DNA from: Voacanga thouarsii
Taxonomy: Eukaryota; Streptophyta; Magnoliopsida; Gentianales; Apocynaceae
Direction of reading: 5' to 3'
Assembly: GCA_026120185.1 (NCBI GenBank)
Contig: JANUWF010001813.1
Coordinates: forward strand, 1,178,001-1,242,000
DNA: 64,000 bases
Part shown: in pieces, positions 11,133-22,650 of the stretch
Layout: each line of letters starts with the position of its first letter
Numbering within the stretch: position 1 is the first letter of the stretch
Program-made: the position numbers and the translations under genes
Notes under the pieces: model-generated
Databases searched by the model: none
Seen by the model: the letters and a program-made list of their open reading frames with translations, nothing else
What the model was told of the DNA's origin: nothing

Positions 11133-12701
11133 ATTAGAAAGGTTTATTGAGAATTGAATGGAAGAGGATGAGCAAGAAAGTTGTTCTTGGTTTACCTTGT
11201 TTTTGTTCTTGAGACCCTCAAGAAAAAACTGATTTTGATCCGATTGAAAATTCTTGTTTGCGTGTTTTTGTGTTATAAATACCAGAAATGAAGCCCAGGG
11301 ATTAAGTAGAAGTGATCTGGAGTATTTGAGAGTGATTGGAGGTGTTTAGAGTAGGTTTAGGCATGATGAAGTATAGTGTGTGTTTTTGGTGAAAATGGAG
11401 AGAAATTGAGAGAAAAGCTCACAATTTTCTAGAGTGTTGTTGGCCGAATGGATTGGGATAGATAGGAGTGTCGGTTTTCAGCTAGTGGAAGAGAGAGTGA
11501 TCAGATTTTTTTGAAATTCAAATGGAGGAAATTGTGGAGTTGTTTAAGGTAGGAGGTTAGCTAATGGTGCTTGATCAAGGAAGGTTTCTTTACTCTTCAA
11601 TGGAGCCGGCTGAACAAACTGATTTTGTTGAAATGGATGAAGGTTGTTCAGGTTATATAGATGGCCGAAATTCAGTCTATGATGGCAGAGAAAATTCTGA
11701 TTTATTAGCTTGATACAAGAGTGGTTTATTGGAGTAAAATTCTGGAATTTTTTTGAAGTTTAAATGAGTTTTGGTTAGAGTAATCTTAGGAAATTTTTGA
11801 GGTATGATTATGGAGTCCAAGAACTCAAGGTAAGTGTGTAGGTTAATGGTGGTCAGTCCATGGCTGAACTAGGTTCAATTTACAGAGATTTGAAGGGTGT
11901 TCTTCGGCCTTGGCTTTGAGAGACAAAGCTGGAAAATTTTCTGGTTTCAATGCTCAAGAGTTTTGAATGATGAAGACTTTTGGTGCAGAATTTTTGCATT
12001 TATTTGGCTCAATTTACAGCTGGTTTTCTAGGGTGTTTGAAGGTCTTACAAGGGTGGTTTTCCAGCCTTCTTTCTGGAGAAAAACAGAGGGTGTTTCAGC
12101 TGAATTGCTAACAAAAAGACAGCTCCAATTCCAGCTTAGAATGCAGCGAATTGTGCAGAATTTTTTTTTTTTTTGTTTTGTGCAGTTTGTGCAGTCCGAA
12201 AATTGCACAGAATTTTCAGCCTTCAAATCACATGAAATGACCATTTTTCTGGCAGAAAATGAGTAGGTTTACTGGCTAAATTTTCTGAAAAGCTGGTCTG
12301 TAAAAATTTTGGAAAATTTCCAGATTTTCCTTCATTAAAATTATGAACAACATGAAGGTAAGATTGAAGGTTCTACCATGGTGATTTATTTCTCTTGGGA
12401 ATCCATCCTTACTACTGTCCTATTTTCGGCCAATCCTCTATCCTCCAAGACTGATTTTTTCGAAATTCAAGGCTAAAGAATCATCATAGAATTTTTGGAA
12501 TTTAAAAGGAGAGATTTAATGGATTTTGGTTTATTTAAATTATGATGGTGCTAGGATAAAGCTAAAGGTAATAAAAGGACAAGAATTCCTCTATAATTCT
12601 TTTTTTAGGACACAATGATAAGATTAGTACATTCCTATTTTTATGGAATGCAAGAAAACAAAATTCAAACTTAATCAAGATAATCATGATAAAAATTTAA
12701 A

Positions 12702-12767
12702 TGGTGGGATTTGAACTCATGACCTTAACAATTAAACCACAAAGCTCTAACCACTAAACACATCAAC
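12702..12767 (-). other. tRNA-like module in D LTR (copy 2)
   Basis: On the minus strand the A-box-like element is at about 12744-12756 (TAGTGGTTAGAGC) and the B-box-like element GAGTTCAAATCCC follows at about 12706-12718. It is almost identical to the copy at 4431-4496. Confidence 0.7.
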
Positions 12768-13014
12768 TCTTGTTCTTATTTTCTCACCCTCATATTCCTC
12801 TTATTTAATCCTCAAGCTATCTTCCTATTTTGACCTCAAGCAAAATTACCATTTTACCCTTCTTACTCAATAAGCATAACTAAGCCTTTTAACCTATAAA
12901 CCACAATTCTAAAGCACATAAAATCATTCAAAAATATATATATATTCATGTAAAATAACATGATATGCATCCCGACCCCCTTACTCTAGGGTTGGCTTTA
13001 GGTGGGGTTTCACA

Positions 13015-14034
13015 ACCTGCCTGCCGTTGAAGCTCATTTGGACAAGTCTACTGCCTCCTATGGCCACTTTATGGCCACCCAAAGGGGTATAGGTAACGTT
13101 CCTTTAGAGCAAGAACAGTCCTCCTTTCTATGGCTGTGGCTCTACAAATATATATTCTACTCTCACTCGACGGGGATAAGCAATGAGTACCGATACTACA
13201 TATCAACTTTGTTAAGGAAGAAGAGGCACTGCGACTTGGCCTCTCTGGTGTTGGCCTTGGTTTATCGGCTAATGAACCACATGACCTTAGTCCTATCGGT
13301 TGGGGGTGACCCGACCAATCTTAGTGGCTCCCTCTGGGTCTTGCAACTATGGCTCTACTAGTACATTCCCTAATTCGGCGTCAACAATCTCCCTAGGGAC
13401 TCCGCAGATTCTGCTAACTGGGCCACAGGTTATCGGCTATTGAGGATATCTGTAAATAGGTCTTCCACTGGTACTATTATGTCCTACCTTTATTAGAATC
13501 ATTTCCAGAACGCGCCCCACTTCTTTCCCTACTCTGCCTAGGAGACCGGCCCCTTCTGGATGATTAAGCTTGCCGATGCACCAGAAGCCTCCCAAGAGAC
13601 TATCTGGGCTAGAATATCGTGCCCCTTAGAACTCCTTTTAGGGGCCAAACCAGGTGCCCGAAGTGCTCAGTTCTTCTATGAATGGTACAACCCTTATTAC
13701 TTTTCTCGGCAATTTGGGTTGATTCAGGACATTTTTTGCAAATCTTGGTCATATTTCTTTTTATAATGTCATACCTGTCCTATCAGCTGATGACGTGCGT
13801 ACTTTAATTGATAGGTCCCTAACCATTCTTTGTTCCTTTGAGTACCATCGCTTTCAGGTCGTCAGAGAGGCCACACCCAACTTTAACCTGTGTTGGTGAT
13901 TGCTAAGTGAGATGCTTTTCTTCGCCTTTCTGGAGATGTGGCTGCTCAAATTGGCTGGATCAGCATCAGAGGTAGTGGAAACGTCTGCACCAAAGAAAAG
14001 TTAGTTGCCGCGCCATTGTTCCGGATGCCGCCAA
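13015..14034 (+). pseudogene. Plant mobile domain (PMD) ORF, part 1, antisense in element C
   Basis: The frame shows LEQEQSSFLWLWLYKYIF, ISNEYRYYISTLL, CDLASLVLALVYRLMNHM and WVLQLWLY. These are hallmarks of the plant mobile domain, which is found in host proteins and in transposable elements; its biochemical role is unclear. Later segments (ARISCPLELLLGAKPGARS, FYEWYNPYYFSRQFGLIQ) fit the same protein. Stops and frameshifts break it. The N-terminus is cut off by the insertion of D at 13014. It runs opposite to the C polyprotein. Antisense extra frames with this domain are known from some plant Ty3/gypsy elements, which fits here. It resumes at 16082 after a solo LTR. Confidence 0.75.
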
Positions 14035-14947
14035 TGTTGGATTGTATGCCCTCTTAGACTAGGTTTTTGATGTAAAATCGAATTGTTTAATAAAAGAATT
14101 TCTTTTCAGAAATTGTTTGTGAATTTACTTTTTGTTTGTGCACGATTTTCGTTTGGAACAGACCCATTGTGTTTAAATAAGTGATCCATGTGAATGGTGG
14201 TCTTTCACAGTAAGGTATGGATCACGGGTTATTTAACACATAAACATTTGTTCATAACCTATTGATAAGACTGGGAACCTCATCATGTTTAGGTTATTAT
14301 GTTATGAATTCCAAATGGGGAATGACTTACCTTTAGCCAGTGGGTAGTCCACTCACTTCATGACATAAGCGTATTTCGAATACGTGGAACAGGACCTGTA
14401 GTAGTGGTTTCTCAAAGTACTATATGGTAGAAACCTAGACTACTACCGCTACAGTGTGGACTAGTACTCTACGACTTGAGTATGAGTTGGTGGTCTAGCG
14501 AAGCTGGAAGCATATACTTTGATTTGCTGTAGTTAATGTTCTATCATAGGGCCAATATACTTGCATGTTGGGTATGTGTGACTAGTTAGTTAAGACAGAC
14601 TTATACAAGATAGTTTCTGCACTATGTCGCCCCTTGTGGTTGTCCGAATGGTCTAAATTATCCAGGGCCCTGGGAAACATGACTTGGATGTTTGCTTTAG
14701 GGTAGCTCCCTTGGAAAGCGGAAACACTCCAGGAAGTCGTGGATCATTGGACTAGAAGCCTAAGGATGGTAGATGTCATTTAGAGGGGTGTTAGTACACT
14801 TCTTCCTCTCTAAATGTACGGCGATGTGTAGAGGGGTATTTTAATCATTTCACCTGTAGGTCGGAGACTTTGCAAATGCAGCATTGTCCCTGGGGTCAAT
14901 ATTTCCTTATGGTGATATTAGGAAATATTTAAAATGTAAAATACAGC

Positions 14948-14958
14948 TATTTATATAG
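14948..14958 (+). promoter_or_regulatory. Putative TATA box of family A LTR (A1)
   Basis: TATTTATATAG at this position is preserved in A5 (60058-60068) and is recognisable in the other A copies. It is the most likely core promoter, placing transcription start just downstream. The hairpins and the 52-codon frame would then be in the RNA leader. Confidence 0.5.
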
Positions 14959-15090
14959 CATGGGTATTTTGGTCATTTTAGCAGCCAAGGCGATGTGTCT
15001 TTTTGGTCCTCGGGATAGCCCGTAAGTCCTAACTATTTTTGGGATGAGGAATTGGTCTCAGTTGAAGAGGATTTTATTTTATTTTGTTTT

Positions 15091-15452
15091 ATTTTATTTT
15101 ATTCAGGAAGTCTAATTTATTATTGGACTGAAATAAAATAAATAAATAAATAAATAAAATAGGAGTTGAGAGAAATTAATTATCTAGTTTATTTGGTTAA
15201 TTAATTATTCAGGGCCTAGGTCCAGTATGAATAATTAAGAAATTAACCTGGGCTTAAACTAGGGGAAATAATTAATGTTTAATTATTTATTGGGTTATTT
15301 ATGTAGGCCCAAGAAATAAATAATTAAAGATTAATTATTATGGTTCATTTGGGCTCATTAATTATTTATTGGGTTACTTATGTAAGCCCAGAAAATAAAT
15401 AATTAATATTTATTATTTTGGGCCTTTTGGGTCCAAGAAAAATAATAAATAT
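15091..15452. repeat. Row of five hairpins in family A LTR
   Basis: Five inverted repeats follow each other: 15091-15142, 15203-15236, 15278-15328, 15357-15407 and 15406-15452. The last three have perfect 14-bp AT arms (for example TTTAATTATTTATT with its complement) enclosing GGG..CCC bases that extend the stem. The same row is found in the other family-A LTRs (about 20000-20230 reversed, 31480-31810, 53490-53860 reversed, 60183-60550). Confidence 0.8.
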
Positions 15453-15850
15453 TTATCTGGCCCAATAGTTTGGACCTTAGTGTTTTTTCCAAATATGGTT
15501 AAGAGGAGTTTAAGGTTAGGCCAAACTGTTTCTCAGGATAACATCCGGGTATTTTGAAATCTCGGGGATATGTTTATCAGAGATTGAGAGACTTAATTTT
15601 GGCTAAATATAAACAACTCTTTGAAAAGAAAAAAACCCTAATGATTTTCCTTCCGAAGCAAAGACTCACGTGAGTCTCTCTCTCTCTCTCTCTCAAAGGC
15701 TCTCTTCTTCTTCTTCTTGTTTTTTTCTTGTTCTTTGCTAATCAATAGCGAACGAACCAAGGAGAATTGAGACCCTTCCTCTTCACCATAGTGTTCACCG
15801 ACTAGAGGTTAGGCTGAGGAATATCTCGAGAGCTGGAGAGCTAAGCGTTA

Positions 15851-16012
15851 ATGCAAACAAGACGAAGTCGAAGGCTAGCGGGTGTTCAACCGGAAGCTCC
15901 TTCAACTGTGCAAAGCGAGGCGATTCCAGCCGTTCAATCTGTTCCTACGCAACCTAGGAGGGTTAAGGAACGCAAATGTATGATCTTCACGCTTCCGCAT
16001 GGCCTTTATGGC
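15851..16012 (+). CDS. LTR micro-ORF, copy A1 (stop codon lost)
   Basis: Starts MQTRRSRRLAG and continues with QSEAIP and KCMIFTLP, as in the 52-codon frames at 60940-61098 and 52923-53081. Here the terminal TAA reads TAT, so the frame runs on through the LTR end (to 16159) into element C. Several differences from the other copies are synonymous, including a CGA to AGG arginine change needing two substitutions. The basic RRSRRL start could favour nuclear or nucleic-acid contact, but no function is known. Confidence 0.45.
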
Positions 16013-16081
16013 TCGCGTTTAATTTTTTTTTTTATCTCTGTTTTTCCCGTCCATGGCTTCCTGTTCTGCGTTTTGCCATCA

Positions 16082-17392
16082 GCCAACGAAGAGACCCCCC
16101 ATTCTTCCAGTTGCCAAAAAGGAAGAAGAGGAAGAAGAAACTGTCCTCCCCCTGCTTAAGTGGTCAAAAAGGCGGCATGCCACCCACACTCCGACTTTCG
16201 CTAAGGTTTGGATTTGTGCTAAACATATATTTTTTTAATGCTCTTCAACCTTTGACTCAAAGCTAACCTTATATTTCCTCCTTTTGCAGAAACAAAAAAC
16301 CAGCCAGCTGGTTATCTTTGTCTCCTTCTCTGAGTTGTCATTAGCCATGCCCCACTTGTCACCTGCAAAAACCACAACGATCAAGGAAGGAACTTCAGCT
16401 ACTTCGCCTTCACCGGCTGTTGCCTGAGCGTCTGAAGTACTAACCTCAGAGCAAATGGCGGTTGACAAGCCGGTCACACCTCCTACAAAGTGGCCCCTGA
16501 GCCTCCAAAGGAACCTGCTCCCTCTCGACTGGTAACAACTGAAGCCGCTGCACTAGAGCTTCTACGTAGTTTAATAGGAACTAACTTGCCAACCAACTGA
16601 TCCTCCCAGGATGCAGTTAGTCGAGCCCTCATGCTGCTTGCAAAATCAGCCGATTTCGATATCCCTATTGAGTTGAAGCGCCTGTTGGCTGATTATCTGG
16701 GGCACATGAGGTTCCCCCAACGTTTCTTCTCTGATACAAAAAATAGAAGGGATGAAGCTTGACATCAAATTGAAGCTTTGGGAGTGCTTCGAGAATAAGA
16801 AGCTTTTCTGCAGTCGCATTGTGAGGAAGCCTCTGCCTGCCTCAGTGTCCTTCGAGCTGAGATTTTCGAAAGAGTTGAAAGAATTGAAGGGCTTGAGAAA
16901 CAGTTGCGGGCACTCCAGGCGGAGTTGGATTCCAAAAGATGGGCTTTGGATGAAAAACTTGAGGCCGAGGGCCTCTGTCAGCAAATGGCCTCCTCAGCAG
17001 AAGAGTCAGTGGCCAAATTCTGAGATAATCGACTCATGCTGGAAGTAGAGGAAGAGCTACTCCAAATGGAACTGCAACATTCGGACAAGCTGCTTACTGG
17101 CATGCAATCTTCATGGGGCAGTTTCCAATCCGACTTGGCCACCATCTTCTGCCATCCCGATGAGGCTAGTCCCTTGGGTACTTAAACTGGGGATGCTGAA
17201 ACTCATCCGCCTCCAACGGAAAAATCGGCCACTGAACCAGAACTAACCCAGGAAGAACCAATTGTCTAGGTAGAAAAAGAGAAGGAAAACCCAACGGCGA
17301 CTGCTCTGCCTGAGGAAGATCCGGATTGGCTTACCATAATTCCTTTCGCCCAGCCGATCGAGACGCCTCACACTCCTTCTGAGGAGGATTGA
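16082..17392 (+). pseudogene. PMD ORF, part 2, with coiled coil (antisense in element C)
   Basis: This continues the PMD frame after the solo LTR. It has a basic Lys/Glu-rich linker (16095-16160), then disrupted sequence. A coiled-coil-like region lies at about 16840-17030, with heptad-rich ERVERIEGLEKQLRALQAEL and ALDEKLEAEG. An acidic, Pro-rich tail ends HTPSEED at TGA (17390-17392). This layout, PMD followed by a coiled coil and acidic tail, is common in retrotransposon-borne PMD proteins. Stops and frameshifts are present. It ends about 185 bp from the integrase end of element C, tail to tail. Confidence 0.7.
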
Positions 17393-17577
17393 CTTCATCA
17401 TTTTTTTTCTCTCTTTTTTTCTTTTATTTTTTCAAATGTAGTAGCCATCTGATCGGCTCTTGTTTGTGATCAGCCATTTCGTTTGAATGCAAACATGTTT
17501 CTTTTTTCCTTCTGTTGTCTTTCTCTACTTTTCTTTCTTTTTTTTTTTTTTTACTCTTCTCCTACCATGGTTCCCTC
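17393..17577. other. Short convergent spacer between PMD ORF and integrase
   Basis: A T-rich spacer (poly-T near 17401-17420 and 17540-17552) between two convergent frames of element C. Poly-T on plus is poly-A on the pol strand. Nothing else is seen. Confidence 0.5.
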
Positions 17578-18860
17578 CTAAAATATAGGATAAAACCTTT
17601 TCAAATACTTTCCATTTATGGCATTATTTACTTCTTTTTCGTTGGGTGTCGTCAGTTGATAGGCACCTTTATCAAAAACCTGTGTAACAAGAAAAGGCCT
17701 TTCCCATGAAGTGGACCACTTATCATAATGTGGGTCTTTTGGTGCAACTGGTAGTATGATTTTCCAAACCATGTCTCCTACTTAAAAACTCTTTCCTCGC
17801 ACTTTTCGATTGTAGGCTCTTGCTACATTCTTCTTGTGCCTTCTGATATTTTCTAGCACTATCCATTGGTCCTCTTCGGCTTGGTCCAAACTCATGGGTA
17901 GGGCTAATTTTTAGTCTTCAACCGATAAATAGTGTTGGTAAGCTACTCTGGCTGACCACAGTGATAACTCAGAGGGTAGCATCGCATCTTGTCCATATGT
18001 TAGCTGAAATGGAGTGAACCCTGTAGTGGTCTTGAAAGCATTTTGATACGCCCACAACACCTCTTAAAGTATTTTGTGCCACCTTCTAGGTTTATCTTCC
18101 AATGACTTACAGATCATACTGATCACAGTCTTATTTGTAGTTTCAGTTTGACCATTAGCTTGTGTATAGTACGGAGATGAATGTAATAATTTAACCTTAA
18201 ATTAAGTTAGAAAGTCGTGTACCTTATCTCCTGTGAACATAATTCCTTGGTCAGTCGTTATGGTTTCAGGTATGCCGAATTGGAAAAGAATGTTCTGCTG
18301 AAGAAAAGTGATAGTGGTAGACTAGGTTACTCTGGTCAGAGCTTATGCCTCTACGAAGTTGGTAAAATAATCGGTTGCTACTAAAATGAAGGTGTGCTAT
18401 TTGGTCGAGGGTGGGTGAATCTTGCCGATGACATCTAGAGCCTAACCCCTTAACAGTCATGGTTTGATGATAGGATGCAGGTCAGTGGAGGGTACATGAA
18501 TTAAAGGGCTATGCTTCTAACATACCTCATATCCGGTTGCTTAAGTTACGCAGTCCATGGTCATAGAGGGCTAGCAAAATCCATGACATTGCAGTGTCCA
18601 TTTCAACTTAGGACCTATAGGCCTTCATGCACCTCAACTAACGCCTGTGTTGCTTCTTGCTTTGACAAGCATTTCAACAAAACTCCTAAATGGCTTCTTC
18701 TGAATAGATCATTCTCGATTAGCACAGAGTTCAATGCCTTGCATTTTAGCTCCCGTAAAACTTGACCCGTAGGCTTCAGTAAGTATGAAACGATATCGGA
18801 ATGCCAGTCTTCTTCATGTTCGTTTCTCGATATCTATTCACACATTACCATTCTGACTCT
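17578..18860 (-). pseudogene. Element C integrase (broken)
   Basis: The end of the C polyprotein. From high to low coordinates: a core segment with TDQGIMFTGDKVHDF (second catalytic Asp region), then SPYYTQANGQTETTNK (carrying the catalytic Glu), then LLWAYQ-like and FQLTYGQDAMLPSE. The C-terminal domain VGDMVWKIILPVAPK..KWSTSWERPF..AYQLTTPNEKE..NGKYLKRFYP follows, ending at 17578. The motif set is that of Tat-lineage Ty3/gypsy integrases, with no chromodomain. Many stops, often TAG for CAG, break the frame. Confidence 0.85.
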
Positions 18861-19451
18861 TTTCTTAAAACCTGAAACCATTTGAATTAAATCGTTTGCC
18901 CCCTGGTTCTCAACTCAAGGAGCATGAGTCAAGATAAAGTCCGAGAAGTATTGCAACAATGCTTTCACTTCCTGTAGCTTGTTCGACAACACGGGGTTAG
19001 TGCATTTGTACTCACCTGAAATCTGGCAGATGACAACTTGAGAATCCCCTGTTATATTGACCATTTGTGCATAAAAAACCTTTAGGATTCAAAGTCCTAA
19101 GATGAGAGTATCATATTCTGCCTAATTATTTGAGGTCCCTTTCTTTAATTCAAACAGAATTTTTCCTTGTAGTCCGCTAGGAGCTTCAACGATCAACCCG
19201 ACACCAGCCTTATACTGAGTGATAGATCAATCGAATTGCAACTTCCATGGTTTGTATGAAATGTTCCCTTGTACCTCTTCTTTTTTAGGATTGGGCACTT
19301 CTAAGCATAGATGTTTGACCAAGAAATCGGCTATGACTTAACTTTTCATTTCTTTCAAAGGCAAGTGAGTTAGAGAAAAAGTATGTAACTAAATAGCCCA
19401 TTTCATTAAACGTCTTTGCAACAGTGGGCGATTTGGCAGATACTTGATGAG
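18861..19451 (-). pseudogene. Element C second RNase H-like domain and RNase H end (broken)
   Basis: The top (19451-19380) reads IDLIKYLPNRPLLQRRLMKWAI, the end of the first RNase H. It is continuous with the sequence at 21276 once the intervening LTR is removed. Below it is a second RNase H-like domain: KLQFD, GVGLIVEAPSGLQ, AEYDTLILGL, GDSQVVICQISGEYKC and FILTHAP. A duplicated RNase H of this kind is characteristic of the Tat lineage. Stops replace a glycine after KLQFD and a glutamine before AEY. Confidence 0.82.
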
Positions 19452-19457
19452 ATCAAT

Positions 19458-21269
19458 TGAAGGCATGGAAAGCGGGAAAACACGAAGCACGCAGCGAAAG
19501 CGAATATAAAAAAAACTGGAAAACAAGAATATGGATTCTAGGGCAGGGCCGGCGCAAGCTCGGGCAGCCTTAGCTGGCGTCGGTTGCGCCCTATCCCAAT
19601 CCCGAGGTTTTAAAAATTTTACCTCTTTTTCTTGTTCTAAGTGTTGGCTGTACCGGAACATGTGTAACCGGTGTAAGTGTGCTGGTAAAAGCCTCTGGTG
19701 CGATTCCTACAAGCCTCCTACTCCGCCTTTGTATGTATGTGAATGCCAAACTCTCGGTCTTCCAGCATATGGCCTGCTTAACTACTGTTTGGTGAACAAC
19801 TAATGAGCTAGGAAATTTTCTGGAGAGAGAGAGAGAGAGACGTCTGGCTATTCCGCAGAGAAGAAGCTGTCTTTCTTGTGTCTAATTGCAATAACGTTGT
19901 TTCCAATCCTCTTGTTTAACCTAAATAAAAAATCATAGGTTAAACTGGACTGAGCCATTAGACTCTTGTTTAACCTATTGGGCTTAATTAATTATTCTAG
20001 TTAGAACCAACTTAATGGCCCAACAAATAATTAATTTTTCAGCCTAAATAAACTAGTCAAATTAAATAAGCCTAAATTAGTTTAGTCCCAGGTTAATCCC
20101 TAATTATTCAAATTGGGCCAAAGCCCTGAATAATTAATTAACCCACCAAACCAATTTAATTAATTCTCTTTCCATGGACCTTTATTTTATTCTAGCCCAA
20201 TAATTAAATTAGACTACTTAAATAAAGTAATTCCATTTAATTTAAGATCAATCCCTTAACCTATATTTAATTAAGACTCACGGTCTATATTGGGGACCAA
20301 AAGACACATTGCCTTGACTACTAAAATGACCAAAATAGTCTTGTCATATAAATAGCTGTATTTTGCATTTTTAATATTTCCTAATATCACCATAAGGAAA
20401 TATTGACCCTAAGGACAATGTTGCGTTAGCAAAGTCTCTGACCTACAGGTGTAATGACTAAAATGCTCCTCTATACATCGCCGTACATTTAGAGAGGAAG
20501 AAGTGTACTAACACCTCTCTAAATGACATCTACCATCCTTAGGCCTCTTGTCCAATGATCCATGACTTCTTGGATTGTTTCCGCTTTCCAAGGGAGCTAC
20601 CCTAAAACAAACATCCAAGTCATGTTTCCCAAGGCCCTGGATATTTAGATCATTCAGACAGCCATAAGGGGTGATATAGTATAGAAACTATCTTGTACAA
20701 GTCTGTCTTAACTAACTAGTCATACATACCCAACATGCAAGTATATTGGCCTTACAATAAAACCTCAACTATAGCATATCAAAGTATATGCTTCCAGTTT
20801 CGTCAGACCACCAACTCATACTCAAGTCATAGAGTACTAGTCCACGTTGTAGCGGTAGTAGTTTAGGTTTCTCCTATATAGTACTTTTAAGAAACCACTA
20901 CTACAAGTCTTATTCTATGTATTCGAAATACGTTTATGTCATGAAGTGAGTGGACTACTCACTGGCTAAAGGTAAGCCATTCCCCATTTAGAATTCACAA
21001 CATAATAACCTAAACATGACGAGATTCCCATTCTCATCAATCGGTTAAGAACAAAAATTTATGTGCTAAGTAACCCGTGATCCATACCTTATTATGAAAA
21101 ACCTCCATTCACATGGACCACTTACTCAAACACAATGGGTCTTTTCCAAACGTAATTGTGCACAAATAAAATTGTAAATTCATAAATAATTTCTGAAAAT
21201 AAATTCTTTTATTAAAACATTCGATTTTTTACATTAGAAACTTAGTCTAAGAGGGCATACATCCTAACA
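19458..21269 (-). mobile_element. Solo LTR of Copia family A, divergent (copy A2)
   Basis: On the minus strand it starts TGTTAGGATGTATGCCC at 21269 and ends ..CCTTCA at 19458. It is flanked by ATCAAT on both sides (19452-19457 and 21270-21275), one base longer than the usual 5-bp duplication. The RNase H reading frame of element C is continuous across it when one copy of the repeat is removed (..CKID|LIKYL..). It shares the body of family A (hairpins, TATA box) but its 3' part is diverged. The micro-ORF is recognisable near 19600-19740 without its start codon. Confidence 0.9.
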
Positions 21270-21275
21270 ATCAAT

Positions 21276-22180
21276 TTTGCACAAGACTTGCACTTCTCTA
21301 AGTAACAGATAGTGCTCTAGTTTCACACATGCATAATATAAAGACAGACATAGTTTCTCAATAGGGGAATACTTGGTCTCGGTGTCCGTCAGGTTCCGGT
21401 TGAGGTAATACACTGCCTTTTCAACCCCCTGTGTATCGTCCTGAGCAAGCAAGCAGCCGATAGACTCCTTAGCCACCGAAATATACAATTTTAAGGGTAC
21501 CTTATCTCATGGTAGTACCAAGATTGACGATTGTGATAGAGCCGTCTTGATTTAATCAAAGGCTGCTTGCTGCTCCGGTTGCCAGATGAATTTTAGAGAC
21601 GGCTTTAACCAGAGCAAAGAAAAGAACACCTTCTACTTACCTGTAGCGTTTGCCAAAAAACGTCGCAAGAAGTTGATCTTCCCTAAGAAACTTTGGAGCT
21701 CCTTTTTGGATTGTGGTGGCCTGGCAAATATCTATTACTTTGTTCTGGTCCACTTTAACCCCTCTTTAATGCACTAGGAACTCGAGGAAATTTCCGGTTG
21801 AAAATCTAAAAGCGCATTTAGCAGGGTTGATTTTTAACTGGTGCTTGCGCATTCGAAGGAAGGCTTACTCCAACCACTGTAGGTGTTGTGAAAAAGTGAG
21901 TGACTTAACCACTAAATCATCAATGTAAACTTCCAAGGTCTTATCGATGAGATAATGAAAAATGAGATTCATGGCTCTCTAGAAAGTAGGTCTAACGTTC
22001 TTCAAACTGAAGGGCATAACTAACTATTTGAATAAACCGTTAGCCCTGGATATCGGAAAGCTGTCTTCCTGGTATCCTCTGCGGCTATGAATATCTAGTT
22101 GTACCCAGAGTATCCGTCCATGAAGCTTAGAAATTGATTTCTTGTAGTTGAATCCACCAACATATCGGCCATCGACATGG
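21276..22180 (-). pseudogene. Element C reverse transcriptase (C-terminal part) and RNase H
   Basis: From 22180 downwards: MSMADMLVDSTTRNQFLSFMDGYSG carries the first catalytic Asp. A fingers/palm segment with FQRAMN follows, then YIDDL (21916-21927), the catalytic pair. The thumb (GVKVDQNKVIDI, LQSFLGKINFLRRF) and RNase H (AAFD, DTQGVEKAVYYLNR, YSPIEKLCLSLYYACVKLEHYLL) come next. Function in the family is copying element RNA into cDNA. Frame breaks include TAG for CAG after GYSGYN. Element B interrupts the gene at 22181, and the N-terminal part resumes at 35432. Confidence 0.9.
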
Positions 22181-22416
22181 TATATTGATAGGGGCTAAAT
22201 TAGTCATATTTTTCCTAGTTATTTGAGGCTATTTTGTGATACATTTTGTTCAATAACTAGTCGTATTCCTTCATATTTGAGATTTTACCCTTGAAAAAGT
22301 ATTTTGTGCATTATTTCAGATTTTAGGGGTAAAATAAGATAAAAACATCACAAAATGGGACAAAGGCGGCGCCAGCCCAGGAGGGGGAACTGGCACCGGT
22401 CTTCCACTGGAGAAGC

Positions 22417-22650
22417 GTGGAGAAATTGAGAAGAAACAGAGGAAAATTGCAATTGATGTTGGAAAGGAAAAAGGGAGCAATGTCAGGCAGTTTTGGTTCA
22501 TGGTTCACGGTTGACTGCAAGAAGAAGACAAAGCCGATAGCAATAGAAATTGCAAACAAAGCAACAAAGAATGAAATTCAGTGGGGCCAAGGTGGAGGAG
22601 ATAAAAAGTCAACAAAAACTACAGCAAAGAGAGCTGATTGCAACAAATAA
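22417..22650 (+). CDS. 77-codon ORF in element B LTR (left copy)
   Basis: Starts MEKLRRNRG and ends AKRADCNK, with a run KKKTKPIAIEIANKATKNE. The right LTR has a frame of the same length and ends at 33759-33992. They differ near the end by one inserted and one deleted base that cancel. It lies upstream of the TATA box, in the presumed U3, which argues against normal translation. No known family; doubtful gene. Confidence 0.2.
   Translation: MEKLRRNRGKLQLMLERKKGAMSGSFGSWFTVDCKKKTKPIAIEIANKATKNEIQWGQGGGDKKSTKTTAKRADCNK

Larger units (their letters stand above)
8658..13014 (-). mobile_element. 5' LTR of Tekay-like gypsy element D
   Basis: A 4357-bp LTR with TG..CA ends (minus: TGTGAAACCCC at 13014 to GTGTTACA at 8658), next to the PBS. 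It holds paired stem-loops (9169-9228), an AT-rich block (about 9900-10550), a GA run, a TATA-like TATTTATAA in LTR sense (about 11270-11280) and the tRNA-like module. Its right edge abuts the PMD frame of element C (target side 'acctg' at 13015), so D is nested in C. The matching target repeat would be left of the window. It has no supported protein-coding gene. Confidence 0.93.
14035..16081 (+). mobile_element. Solo LTR of Copia family A (copy A1)
   Basis: A 2047-bp LTR, TGTTGG..CCATCA, flanked by a perfect 5-bp target duplication GCCAA (14030-14034 and 16082-16086). It splits the PMD frame. It matches the 5' LTR of the Copia element at 59128-61166, which identifies the family. No internal region follows, so it is a solo LTR formed by LTR-LTR recombination. 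It contains a TATA box (14948-14958), a hairpin row (15091-15452), short CT runs (about 15678-15695) and a reading frame starting MQTRRSRRLAG at 15851. Confidence 0.95.

Noticed and set aside
11967..12266. 99-codon frame in the D 5' LTR and a 76-codon antisense frame over it.
   Set aside because: The matching place in the other LTR (about 3838-4130) is interrupted by stops; long poly-T run in the frame.
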